From assembly GCF_031432425.1 (NCBI RefSeq), contig NZ_JAVKPH010000010.1, forward strand, positions 1-64,000: a stretch of DNA of 64,000 nt. Reading direction: 5' to 3'. Of the stretch, positions 18,632 through 26,559 are shown piece by piece. Position numbers and translations under genes: made by a program. The first letter of the stretch is position 1. Each line of letters begins with the position of its first letter. This DNA is from Ruixingdingia sedimenti (GTDB lineage: Bacteria; Pseudomonadota; Alphaproteobacteria; Rhodobacterales; Rhodobacteraceae). The notes under the pieces are model-generated. The model searched no databases, was not told the origin of the DNA, and was given only the letters and a program-made list of their open reading frames with translations.

Positions 18632-19932
18632 GTACCGGAACCAACCGCTGGTCGGTGCGCAAGCCCCTCGCGCTCGGCCTGCTGACGGCGGCGGCGCTGG
18701 TGGGCGGGCTGGTCGGCTGGGGGATGATGACGACGATTTCCGGCGCCATCGTCACCTCGGGCCAGATCGAGGTGGAACTGAACCGCCAGATCGTCCAGCA
18801 TCCCGACGGCGGCATCGTGGACGAGATCCTCGTCACCGAAGGCACGCCGGTGCAGGCGGGCGAGGTGCTGATGCGGCTCGACGGCACGCTGCTGCAATCC
18901 GAACTCGCCATCGTCGAAAGCCAGTTCTACGAGATCCTCGCCCGCCGCGGGCGGCTGGAGGCCGAACGCGACACGCTCGACACCATCATCTTCGCGCCCG
19001 AACTGACCGAGGCCGCCGCGGCCCGCCCCGAGGTCGCCGAACTGATGGAGGGTCAGCGCCGCCTGTTCGACGCCCGCGCCGACACCCTGCGCAAGCAGCT
19101 GGAACAGCTCGACAAGCGCAAGGCCCAGACGGTCAGCCTGATCGTGGGCATCGACGCGCAAAGCACCGCGCTGACCCGCCAGCGCGAACTGATCGCGCAG
19201 GAACTCGACAGCCAGCAGCAGTTGCTGGACAAGGGTCTGGCGCAGGTCGCCCGGGTGCTGGCGCTGGAACGCGAAGAGGCGCGGCTGTCAGGCGTGGTGG
19301 GCGAACTTGCCGCCAACCGCGCGCAGGCCGAGGGCCGCATCACCGAAACCGAGATCGAGCAGTTGCGCCTTGCCGCCGCCCGGCGCGAGGAAGCCAGCAC
19401 CCAGTTGCGCGACATCGGCTATCGCGAACTGGAACTGGTCGAACGCCGCCGCGCGCTGGTCGAACGCATCGCGCGGCTGGACATCCGCGCGCCGGTGTCG
19501 GGCGTGGTCCTGGGCCTGCGCGTGACCACGCCGCGGATGGTGATCCGGGCCGCCGACCCGGTGCTCTACCTCATCCCGCAGGATCGACCGCTGGTGATTG
19601 CGGCGCGGGTGCCCACCGTGCATATCGACCAGGTGCATGTGGGGCAGGATGCGAAACTGCTGTTCCCCGCCCTGTCCACCCGCACCACGCCCGACCTGTT
19701 CGGGCATGTGACCAAGGTGTCGGCGGATGTGTTCACCGACGAGGTGACGCATATCCCCTATTACCGGGCCGAGATCGAACTGAAACCGGGCGAGGCGCAA
19801 AAGCTCCACGGGATCGCGCTGGTCCCCGGCATGCCGGTAGAGGCGTTCATCCGCACCGACGACCGCACGCCGCTGAGCTATCTGGTGAAACCCTTCACCG
19901 ACTACTTCAACCGCGCCTTCCGCGAAACCTGA
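18628..19932 (+). CDS. HlyD/PrtE-family type I secretion periplasmic adaptor
   Basis: Membrane-fusion protein of 434 residues linking the ABC exporter to an outer-membrane channel. One N-terminal transmembrane helix (about residues 16-36), a lipoyl half (GGIVDEILVTEGTPVQAGEVLMRLD, about 55-80), a long alpha-helical coiled-coil hairpin (about 85-280, Glu/Arg/Leu-rich), the second lipoyl half (IRAPVSGVVLGLRVTTP, about 290) and a beta-barrel domain to the C-terminus. It overlaps the exporter gene by 4 bases. The secreted cargo is not evident from the neighbourhood. Confidence 0.93.
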   Translation: MSTGTNRWSVRKPLALGLLTAAALVGGLVGWGMMTTISGAIVTSGQIEVELNRQIVQHPDGGIVDEILVTEGTPVQAGEVLMRLDGTLLQSELAIVESQFYEILARRGRLEAERDTLDTIIFAPELTEAAAARPEVAELMEGQRRLFDARADTLRKQLEQLDKRKAQTVSLIVGIDAQSTALTRQRELIAQELDSQQQLLDKGLAQVARVLALEREEARLSGVVGELAANRAQAEGRITETEIEQLRLAAARREEASTQLRDIGYRELELVERRRALVERIARLDIRAPVSGVVLGLRVTTPRMVIRAADPVLYLIPQDRPLVIAARVPTVHIDQVHVGQDAKLLFPALSTRTTPDLFGHVTKVSADVFTDEVTHIPYYRAEIELKPGEAQKLHGIALVPGMPVEAFIRTDDRTPLSYLVKPFTDYFNRAFRET

Positions 19933-20001
19933 CCGGTCTTGCCCCCGCGCCGCAGCGCGCTTAGCCTGCGGCGCGACAGCAACCGACCGAGGATCACGGC
20001 C

Positions 20002-20466
20002 ATGAGCGGAACCATCGCGGCGCGCCTGAAGGCGCTTGGCATCACCCTGCCCGAAGCCCCGGCACCGGCGGCGAACTATGTGCCATGGGTGCGCAGCGGC
20101 GATATGGTCTATATCTCGGGCCAGATCAGCCAGGGGGCCGAGGGGCTGATCAAGGGCAAGCTCGGCGCCGACATGGATGTGGCGGCGGGGGCGGCGGCGG
20201 CGCGGGCCTGCGCGCTGTCGATCCTCGCGCAGGCGCAGGCGGCCTGCGGGGGCGATCTGGACCGGCTGGTGCGGCTGGTCAAGATCACCGGCTTCGTCAA
20301 TTCCACCCCCGATTTCACCGACCAGCCCAAGGTGGTGAACGGCGCCTCGGACCTGCTGGTCGAGGTTCTGGGCGATGCCGGGCGGCATGCGCGCTCGGCC
20401 GTGTCGGCGGCCTCGCTGCCGCTCGGCGTGGCGGTGGAAATCGAGGCCATCGTCGAGATCCGCTGA
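20002..20466 (+). CDS. ridA: RidA-family protein
   Basis: Member of the YjgF/YER057c/UK114 family, YjgH-like 154-residue subtype. True RidA hydrolyses reactive enamine/imine intermediates released by PLP enzymes. The protein shows the N-terminal AANYVPWVRSGDMVYISGQIS stretch and the C-terminal ARSAVSAASLPLGVAVEIEAIVEI signature, whose Arg contacts the substrate carboxylate in RidA. The longer insert between the halves fits the subgroup whose members are not all deaminases, so the activity is inferred. The stop overlaps the next start as TGATG, which begins a five-gene chain. Confidence 0.88.
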   Translation: MSGTIAARLKALGITLPEAPAPAANYVPWVRSGDMVYISGQISQGAEGLIKGKLGADMDVAAGAAAARACALSILAQAQAACGGDLDRLVRLVKITGFVNSTPDFTDQPKVVNGASDLLVEVLGDAGRHARSAVSAASLPLGVAVEIEAIVEIR

Positions 20467-21263
20467 TGCCCCTGCCCCCGCGCGTGCCCCTGCCCGCGGC
20501 CTTCCTGCGCGCACCGCTGGCCCATCGCGCGCTGCACGACCGCACCGCCCGCCGCCCCGAAAACAGCCGGGCCGCGGTGCGGGCGGCGGTGGCGGCGGGA
20601 TACGGGATCGAAATCGACGTGCAGCTTTCGGCCGATGGCCGGGCGATGGTGTTCCACGACTATGCGCTCGACCGGCTGACCGACCGTTTCGGGCCGGTGC
20701 GCCAGCGGCGGGCGGCGGAACTGGGGGCGATTGCGCTGCGCGATGGCGACGAAGGCATCCCCACCTTCCGCGAGGTGCTGGAAACCGTCGCGGGCCGCGT
20801 GGCGCTGCTGGTCGAGGTCAAGGATCAGGACGGGATGCTGGGTCCCGATGTGGGCCCCTTGGAACAGGCGGTGGCCGACGACCTGCGCGGCTACGCCGGG
20901 CTCGTCGCGGTGATGTCGTTCAACCCCCATTCGGTCGCCGCACTGGCGCGGCTCGCCCCCGCCATCCCGCGCGGCATCACCACCTGGGGCTATCCGCCCG
21001 ACCATGCCGAGGGCCTGCCCCGCGCCACCTGCGACCGGCTGCGCGCGATCCCCGATTACGACCGCTGCGGCGCCAGCTTCATCTCGCACCACTGGCAGGA
21101 TCTGGGCCGCCCGCGCGTGGCCGAACTGCGCGCGCAGGGCGCGGCGGTGCTGTGCTGGACGATCCGCGCGCCCGCCGAGGAAGCCGCCGCCCGCCGGGTG
21201 GCCGCCAACATCACCTTCGAAGGCTACGCCCCGCCCATCCCGCCCCCCATCCCGTCGCTGTGA
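20466..21263 (+). CDS. Glycerophosphodiester phosphodiesterase
   Basis: GDPD-family TIM-barrel enzyme of 265 residues that releases glycerol-3-phosphate from deacylated phospholipids. Active-site elements: LAHRALHDRTARRPENS (first His), EIDVQLSADGRAMVFHDYALDRLT (metal-binding Glu and Asp, and the second catalytic His), LLVEVKDQD (Glu and Lys) and the late VLCWTIRA. There is no signal peptide, so it is cytoplasmic and probably of the UgpQ type. The start is coupled to the RidA stop by a one-base overlap. Confidence 0.92.
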   Translation: MPLPPRVPLPAAFLRAPLAHRALHDRTARRPENSRAAVRAAVAAGYGIEIDVQLSADGRAMVFHDYALDRLTDRFGPVRQRRAAELGAIALRDGDEGIPTFREVLETVAGRVALLVEVKDQDGMLGPDVGPLEQAVADDLRGYAGLVAVMSFNPHSVAALARLAPAIPRGITTWGYPPDHAEGLPRATCDRLRAIPDYDRCGASFISHHWQDLGRPRVAELRAQGAAVLCWTIRAPAEEAAARRVAANITFEGYAPPIPPPIPSL

Positions 21264-21328
21264 TCACCCCGGGGCTTGACCCGCGCGCGGGCCGGGGCTT
21301 TGCTGGCAGCAACGGGAACAGGGACAGC

Positions 21329-22528
21329 ATGGACGGCGGCGCGACCATCACGATCGAGGTGCTATCGGCGGTCTCCGACCTGGCGGAGGCCGAATGGGAT
21401 GCCTGCGCCTGCCCCGAGGCCGCGGACGGCGGCCCGCCCGCGGACCCCTTCACCACCCACCGCTTCCTGACGGCGCTGGAAAACTCCGGCTCCGTCGGCG
21501 GGCGGTCGGGGTGGCAGCCGATGCCGCTGGTGGCGCGGGCGGACGGGCAGGTGATCGCCGTCGCGCCGATGTATGCCAAGACCCACAGCCAGGGCGAATA
21601 CATCTTCGACCACGCCTGGGCCGATGCCTGGACGCGGGCGGGCGGGCGCTACTATCCGAAACTCCAGATCGCCGTGCCCTTCACCCCCGTCACCGGCCGC
21701 CGCCTGCTGACCCGCCCGGGGTGGGAGGCGGAGGGCCGCAACGCCCTGATCGCCGGCGCCGCGCGGATGGCGGCGGCAAAACGGCTGTCGTCGATCCACA
21801 TCACCTTCTGCACCGGGGCAGAGGCAGAGGCGGGCGCGGACATCGGCCTGCTGCCCCGCCTGACCCAGCAATACCACTGGGAAAACCGCGGCTACGGCAG
21901 CTTCGACGATTTCCTCGCCGCGCTGTCGTCGCGCAAGCGCAAGACGATCCGGCGCGAACGCGCGCAGGCGCAGGGCTTCGGCGGCACGATCCGCACGCTG
22001 ACCGGCGACGAGATCCGCCCCGAACACTGGGATGCGTTCTGGACCTTCTACCAGGACACCGGCGCGCGCAAATGGGGCCGGCCCTACCTGACGCGCGGGT
22101 TCTTCGAGGAACTGCACGACCGGCTGCGGCGCGACGTGGTGCTGGTGCTGGCCGAACGCGACGGGCGGCCCGTCGCCGGGGCGCTGAACCTGATCGGACG
22201 GGATGCGCTTTATGGCCGCTACTGGGGCTGCATCGAGGAACATCCCTGCCTGCATTTCGAACTGTGCTATTATCAGGCCATCGACTGGGCCATCGCCCAT
22301 GGCCTCGGCCGGGTCGAGGCCGGGGCGCAGGGCGAACACAAGCTCGCCCGCGGCTACCTGCCCGCCCCCACCCATTCGTTGCACTGGATCGCCGACCCCG
22401 GTTTCCGCGACGCGGTGCAACGCTATCTTCAGACGGAACGCGCGGCGGTGGGCGAGGATATCGAGGTCCTGACCGCATGGGGCCCGTTCCGCCGCGGCCC
22501 GCCAAACCACGAGGGAGACGAGCAATGA
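21329..22528 (+). CDS. COG3146/DUF482 acyltransferase-like protein (FemAB/GNAT fold)
   Basis: Protein of 399 residues of the family often labelled peptidogalycan biosynthesis protein or GNAT N-acetyltransferase. Signatures include DPFTTHRFLTALENSGS at the N-terminus, HAWADAWTRAGGRYYPKLQIAVPFTPVTG, SRKRKTIRRERAQAQ, WGRPYLTRGFFEELH and the C-terminal FELCYYQAIDWAIAHGLGRVEAGAQGEHKLARGY. The two-lobed FemAB-like organisation suggests acyl or aminoacyl transfer. The biochemical role of the family is not established to my knowledge. It overlaps the GST gene as ATGA. The start at 21329 is the first Met in a normal context. Confidence 0.85.
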   Translation: MDGGATITIEVLSAVSDLAEAEWDACACPEAADGGPPADPFTTHRFLTALENSGSVGGRSGWQPMPLVARADGQVIAVAPMYAKTHSQGEYIFDHAWADAWTRAGGRYYPKLQIAVPFTPVTGRRLLTRPGWEAEGRNALIAGAARMAAAKRLSSIHITFCTGAEAEAGADIGLLPRLTQQYHWENRGYGSFDDFLAALSSRKRKTIRRERAQAQGFGGTIRTLTGDEIRPEHWDAFWTFYQDTGARKWGRPYLTRGFFEELHDRLRRDVVLVLAERDGRPVAGALNLIGRDALYGRYWGCIEEHPCLHFELCYYQAIDWAIAHGLGRVEAGAQGEHKLARGYLPAPTHSLHWIADPGFRDAVQRYLQTERAAVGEDIEVLTAWGPFRRGPPNHEGDEQ

Positions 22529-23133
22529 AGCTGACCTTCTACACCAATCCCCGCTCGCGCGGCGCCATCGTGCGCTGGATGCTGGAAGAGGTGGGCGCGC
22601 CCTATGACACCGTGGTGCTCGACTACGGCCCGCCGATGAAGACGCCCGAACACCGCGCGCTGAACCCGATGGGCAAGGTGCCGGTGCTGGTGGCGGGCGA
22701 TCAGGTGGTGACAGAGGCGGCGGCGATCTGCGCCTTTCTCGCCGATGCATTCCCGGCCGCGGGCCTCGCACCCCCGCCGGCGCGGCGGGGGGCCTATTAC
22801 CGCTGGCTGTTCTTCGGCGCGGGGCCGGTGGAGGCCGCGGTGACGAACCAGTCGCTCGGCGTCGAGGTGCCCGAGGACCGGCGCGGCATGGTCGGCTATG
22901 GCAGCTTCGACACGATGCTGGCGACGCTGGAAAAGGCGGTGTCGGTGGCGCCCTATCTGGCGGGCGATGCGTTCAGCGCGGCGGATGTCTATACCGGCTC
23001 GCAGATCGGTTGGGGGTTGCAGTTCGGTACCCTGCCCCCGACCCCGGCGCTGACCGCCTATTGGGACCGGGTGAAGGACCGCCCCGCCCGGCGGCGGGCA
23101 GCGGAAATCGACGGCATCCTGACGGAGGGCTGA
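22525..23133 (+). CDS. Glutathione S-transferase family protein
   Basis: Cytosolic GST of 202 residues. The thioredoxin-like N-domain reads LTFYTNPRSRGAIVRWMLEEVGAPY, with Ser in the catalytic position area, and contains NPMGKVPVLV and EAAAICAFLADAFP for glutathione binding. The C-terminal helical domain ends with the usual PYLAGDAFSAADVYTGSQI. The substrate is unknown. It is translationally coupled to the COG3146 gene by a 4-base overlap and stands 3 bases before phhB. Confidence 0.92.
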   Translation: MKLTFYTNPRSRGAIVRWMLEEVGAPYDTVVLDYGPPMKTPEHRALNPMGKVPVLVAGDQVVTEAAAICAFLADAFPAAGLAPPPARRGAYYRWLFFGAGPVEAAVTNQSLGVEVPEDRRGMVGYGSFDTMLATLEKAVSVAPYLAGDAFSAADVYTGSQIGWGLQFGTLPPTPALTAYWDRVKDRPARRRAAEIDGILTEG

Positions 23134-23136
23134 GCC

Positions 23137-23496
23137 ATGCCGACCCTTCTGACAGAGGCCGAACGCGCCGCCGCCCTGCCCGCCCTGGGCGATACGGGAT
23201 GGGAGGCCGTGCCGGGCCGCGACGCGATCCGCAAGATGTGGCGCTTCGAGGATTTCTCGCAGGCCTGGGGCTTCATGTCCCGCGCCGCGCTGGCCGCCGA
23301 GGCGCTGAACCACCACCCGGAATGGCGCAATGTCTACAGCCTCGTGGATGTGGTGCTGAGCACGCATGACTGCGGCGGGCTGTCGATGCGCGACATCCGG
23401 CTGGCGCGGCGGATGGATGCGATGGCCGGCGGGGCCGAGGTCGAACGCGGCCACGGCGCGCCGATCCCGACCCTGACGGCGACGCGGACGGCGTGA
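23137..23496 (+). CDS. phhB: 4a-hydroxytetrahydrobiopterin dehydratase (pterin carbinolamine dehydratase)
   Basis: PCD/DCoH family protein of 119 residues that dehydrates the 4a-carbinolamine formed by phenylalanine hydroxylase. The complete active-site pattern is visible: NHHPEWRNVYSLVDVV followed by LSTHDCGGLSMRD, with the catalytic His-His and His. No phenylalanine hydroxylase gene is in the window; in many bacteria PCD instead supports molybdopterin enzymes. It is the last gene of the chain and is followed by repeat copy C. Confidence 0.94.
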   Translation: MPTLLTEAERAAALPALGDTGWEAVPGRDAIRKMWRFEDFSQAWGFMSRAALAAEALNHHPEWRNVYSLVDVVLSTHDCGGLSMRDIRLARRMDAMAGGAEVERGHGAPIPTLTATRTA

Positions 23497-23526
23497 CCTT
23501 TGGCGGCAATACCGATGGATAAGACA

Positions 23527-23669
23527 GCGCCGGGGGCCAGCCCCCGGACCCCCGGGATATTTATGGACAGAAAGTGAACAGGGGGACGGATCATCCCCGC
23601 CCGTTTACTTTCTGTCCCCAAATATCCCCGCGCGGCGCGCGCATCCCTCCGCCGGGCCAACCGCCGGGT
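23527..23669. repeat. Modular inverted-repeat element, copy C
   Basis: The left outer arm at 23527-23562 is identical in its core to copies A and D and ends GGGATATTT. The inner arm GGACAGAAAGTGAAC at 23665-region equivalent (left copy 23565-23579) pairs with 23603-23617, with one mismatch over 15 bases. The right side reads AAATATCCCC from 23620, followed by a degenerate GC-rich arm and the tail at 23649-23669 shared with copy A. The inner module is nearly the same as in copy D. It fills the gap between the convergent phhB and gabT genes. Confidence 0.88.
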
Positions 23670-23724
23670 CGGGGCGCTGCGCCCGCAGGCCGGGGTTCAC
23701 CCCGGCCCCGGGATACGGCAACGG

Positions 23725-25032
23725 TCAGGCCGCCGAGCCGGACGCCACCCGGGTGATCGCGGCCTCGATGGAAGCTTCGATGATGTCCATCGCCTCGTCC
23801 ACCTGTTCCATCGGCGTGGTCAGCGGCGGCAGCAGGCGCACGACGTTGGCATGCATGCCGCAGGTGATCATGATCAGGCCGCGGGCCTCTGCCTCGGCCA
23901 CGATGGCGTTGGTCAGGGCGGCGTCGGGGGTCTTGGTGCCGCGGTCCTTGACCAGTTCGAACGCCACCATCGCGCCCATGCCGCGGACGTTGCCGATCGC
24001 CTCCATCCCCTGGCGGGCGGCCAGCGCGTTCAGCCGGGCGGTGATCGCATCGCCGATTTCCACCGCGCGGGCGCAGAGGTTTTCCTCTTCGATCACGTCC
24101 AGCACCGCATGCGCCGCGGCCACCGCCAGCGGGTTGCCGGCATAGGTGCCGCCCAGACCGCCCGCGGCGGCGGCGTCGATCACCTCTGCCCGGCCCGTGA
24201 CCGCCGACAGCGGAAAGCCCCCCGCCAGCCCCTTGGCCATGGTGATCAGGTCGGGTGCCACGCCCGAATGTTCGAAGCAGAAGATCTTGCCCGTCCGCGC
24301 CATGCCGGCCTGGATTTCATCCGCGATCAGCAGGATGCCGTGTTCGTCCGCGATCCGCCGCAGCGCCTGGAGGAAGCTGGCCGGCGCGGGGTTGAAGCCG
24401 CCCTCGCCCTGCACGGGTTCGATGATGAAGGCCGCGACGCGCTTGGGGTCGATCGAGGACTGGAACAGCCGTTCCAGCATCGCCAGCGACTCGGCCTCGG
24501 TGACGCCGTGGTAGTCCGAGGGGAAGGGCGCGTGATAGACCTCTGCCGGGAAGGGGCCGAAGCCCGCCTTGTAGGGTTTCACCTTGCCGGTCAGCGCCAT
24601 GCCCATCATCGTGCGGCCGTGGAAGGCGCCGGTGAAGGCCACGATGCCCGACCGCCCGGTATAGGCGCGGGCGACCTTGACGGCGTTTTCCACCGCCTCG
24701 ACCCCGGTGGTGATCAGCAGGGTCTTCTTCTCGAAATCGCCGGGGGCGAGGCGGTTCAGCCGTTCGGCAAGGCTGATGTAGCCTTCGTAGGGCGCGACGT
24801 TGAACGAGGTATGGGTGAAGGCCTGCGCCTGTTCTGCCACGGCCGCCATCACCTTGGGATGGCGGTGGCCGGTGTTGTTCACCGCGATGCCGGCGGCGAA
24901 ATCGAGGTAGCGCTTGCCCTCGACATCCCAGAGTTCGGCGTTTTCGGCACGGGCGGCAAAGATCGCGCGCGTGGACACGCCGTTGGCGACGGCGGCGGTC
25001 TGGCGGGCGCGCAGGTCGGAATTGGTGGTCAT
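23725..25032 (-). CDS. gabT: 4-aminobutyrate--2-oxoglutarate transaminase
   Basis: Class III PLP aminotransferase of 435 residues that converts GABA to succinate semialdehyde. Motifs: NNTGHRHPKV, TTGVEAVENAVKVAR, FTGAFHGRTMM, IIEPVQGEGGFNPAP, LIADEIQAGMARTG, and the Schiff-base Lys in DLITMAKGLAGGFPLSAV (about residue 270), then GGTYAGNPLA. Subgroup membership (GABA or 5-aminovalerate) rests on overall resemblance. The ATG at 25032 is preceded by GGGAG. It diverges from an XRE-cupin regulator, a common arrangement for GABA/putrescine genes, so local control by that protein is likely. No gabD lies nearby. Confidence 0.9.
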   Translation of the reverse strand: MTTNSDLRARQTAAVANGVSTRAIFAARAENAELWDVEGKRYLDFAAGIAVNNTGHRHPKVMAAVAEQAQAFTHTSFNVAPYEGYISLAERLNRLAPGDFEKKTLLITTGVEAVENAVKVARAYTGRSGIVAFTGAFHGRTMMGMALTGKVKPYKAGFGPFPAEVYHAPFPSDYHGVTEAESLAMLERLFQSSIDPKRVAAFIIEPVQGEGGFNPAPASFLQALRRIADEHGILLIADEIQAGMARTGKIFCFEHSGVAPDLITMAKGLAGGFPLSAVTGRAEVIDAAAAGGLGGTYAGNPLAVAAAHAVLDVIEEENLCARAVEIGDAITARLNALAARQGMEAIGNVRGMGAMVAFELVKDRGTKTPDAALTNAIVAEAEARGLIMITCGMHANVVRLLPPLTTPMEQVDEAMDIIEASIEAAITRVASGSAA

Positions 25033-25058
25033 CAGACATCTCCCGGAAGGTTGACACG

Positions 25059-25089
25059 ATCCTAGCGCACGTTCAGGATATTGAGCAAC
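25059..25089 (-). promoter_or_regulatory. Candidate gabT promoter and operator
   Basis: In the 119-base divergent gap, the minus strand reads TTGCTC (25088-25083) and, 18 bases on, TAGGAT (25064-25059), a weak -35/-10 pair 27 bases before the gabT start. The AT-rich stretch 25071-25089 (GTTCAGGATATTGAGCAAC) has imperfect dyad symmetry and stands out from the GC-rich surroundings, so it is the likeliest operator for the divergent XRE-cupin protein. Confidence 0.35.
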
Positions 25090-25151
25090 CGGATTCTTGC
25101 CCCCGCCCCGCGGCACAGCGGGGGCCCGGGCGAAAAGCGAAAGGAGCCCGG

Positions 25152-25715
25152 ATGGAGGATTTCGACGTCGGCACCCGCCTGCGCGGATTGCGCCTGCACC
25201 GGGGGCTGTCGCAGCGGCAACTGGCCGAGGCGGCGGGCGTGCCGCATGGGCAGATCTCGATGATCGAGACCAACCGGTGCAGCCCCTCGGTCGCCTCGAT
25301 GCGCAAGATATTGAGCGGTTTGAGCATGTCGATGGCCGAGTTCTTCGAACCCGACCAGGCCGACAGCGCGCAGGTGTTCTTCACCGCCGCCGAGCGGCGC
25401 GACCTGACCTCGCGCCTGCCGGGCGCGGCGCGGGTACGGATCGCGCAGGTGGGCGACGCGCGGGCGCACAACCTGCAAGTGCTGCACGAAACCTACGAAC
25501 CCGGCGCCGACACCGGGCGGGCGATGCTGGCCCATGCCTCGACCGAGGGCGGCATCGTCGTGGCGGGCGAGATCGAGGTGACAGTGGGCGATCAGGTCCG
25601 CCTGCTGCGCGAGGGCGACGGCTATCTGTTCGACAGCATCATCCCCCACCGTTTCCGCAACCTGTCGGACCGGCCGGCGGTCATCATTTCCGCCTGCACG
25701 CCGCCCTATCTGTGA
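25152..25715 (+). CDS. XRE-cupin transcriptional regulator (PuuR-like)
   Basis: Regulator of 187 residues with an N-terminal helix-turn-helix (GTRLRGLRLHRGLSQRQLAE...GQISMIE, residues 6-45) and a C-terminal cupin (about 110-185: LHETYEPGADTG, GGIVVAGEIEVTVGDQ, LREGDGYLFDSIIPHRFRN). The cupin is the probable ligand-binding part, as in PuuR, which senses putrescine. The divergent gabT gene suggests it controls GABA/polyamine nitrogen use and its own expression from the shared 119-base gap. The ligand is an inference. Confidence 0.9.
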   Translation: MEDFDVGTRLRGLRLHRGLSQRQLAEAAGVPHGQISMIETNRCSPSVASMRKILSGLSMSMAEFFEPDQADSAQVFFTAAERRDLTSRLPGAARVRIAQVGDARAHNLQVLHETYEPGADTGRAMLAHASTEGGIVVAGEIEVTVGDQVRLLREGDGYLFDSIIPHRFRNLSDRPAVIISACTPPYL

Positions 25716-25856
25716 CGCGGCGGCACGAGAATCATCGCCCGCCGCCGGCGCGGTCTGCCGCGCCAGATGGCCGCGCGGGGGATTCTTCCGGCGCCGAAAG
25801 GTGTTGCCGCGGCCACGCAGGCGCCTGTGCGCGACCTTCTGTAGCCGATTGGGCGC

Positions 25857-25915
25857 TGGACGTGCCGCGCGGGCCGGTCTAAAACCCGCGCACGAGGCTG
25901 CGGGCGACCGCAGCC
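25857..25915 (+). promoter_or_regulatory. Candidate petABC promoter and leader hairpin
   Basis: The 248-base gap before petA (25716-25963) contains TGGACG (25857-25862) and TAAAAC (25880-25885) separated by exactly 17 bases, a reasonable sigma-70-type promoter for this group. Eleven bases later a perfect 8-base stem (25896-25903 with 25908-25915) closes a GCGA tetraloop in the untranslated leader. No T-run follows, so it is not a terminator; it may stabilise the mRNA 5' end. No gene is visible in the gap. Confidence 0.45.
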
Positions 25916-25963
25916 CTGTTCATGCATGGGTCGCGTCCAGCGGCCTTGGAAGGGAGAAGTTCC

Positions 25964-26548
25964 GTGTCCCACGCTGAAGACAACGCAGGCACCCGCAGGG
26001 ATTTCCTGTATTATGCCACGGCCGGGGCGGGCGCGGTTGCCACCGGCGCCGCCGTCTGGCCGCTGATCAACCAGATGAATCCCTCTGCCGACGTGCAGGC
26101 GCTGGCCTCCATCTTCGTCGATGTCAGCTCGGTCGAGCCTGGCACCCAGCTGACGGTGAAATACCTCGGCAAGCCGGTGTTCATCCGCCGCCGCACGACC
26201 GAAGAGATCGAGGCCGCCCGCGCCGTGCCGCTGGACCAGCTGGTGGACAAGGACGCCCGCAACCCCAACCTGGGCGCCGGCACCCCCGCGACCGACCCCA
26301 ACCGCGCCCTGCCGCCCCCGGGCGCCGAAGGCGACGCGGCCGAGGAATGGCTGGTAATGGTCGGCGTCTGCACGCATCTGGGCTGCGTGCCGATCGGCGA
26401 TGGCGCGGGCGATTTCGGCGGCTGGTTCTGCCCCTGCCACGGGTCGCACTATGACAGCGCCGGGCGCATCCGCCGCGGCCCCGCGCCCGAGAACCTGCAC
26501 ATCCCGGTGGCGTCGTTCACCGACGAGACCACGATCAAGCTGGGCTGA
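25964..26548 (+). CDS. petA: Cytochrome bc1 Rieske iron-sulfur subunit
   Basis: Rieske 2Fe-2S protein (194 residues) of the ubiquinol:cytochrome c oxidoreductase, which moves an electron from quinol to cytochrome c1. The GTG start at 25964 follows AAGGGAGAAG and gives the Rhodobacter-type N-terminus with the Tat motif TRRDFLYY before the single membrane anchor (about residues 17-38). The cluster ligands are in CTHLGCVP and CPCHGSHYD. An insert rich in Pro/Ala/Asp (about 95-120) is typical of the Rhodobacter form. The ATG frame beginning at 25922 adds residues that do not fit and was rejected. Confidence 0.97.
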   Translation: MSHAEDNAGTRRDFLYYATAGAGAVATGAAVWPLINQMNPSADVQALASIFVDVSSVEPGTQLTVKYLGKPVFIRRRTTEEIEAARAVPLDQLVDKDARNPNLGAGTPATDPNRALPPPGAEGDAAEEWLVMVGVCTHLGCVPIGDGAGDFGGWFCPCHGSHYDSAGRIRRGPAPENLHIPVASFTDETTIKLG

Positions 26549-26559
26549 GGAGCGACCCC

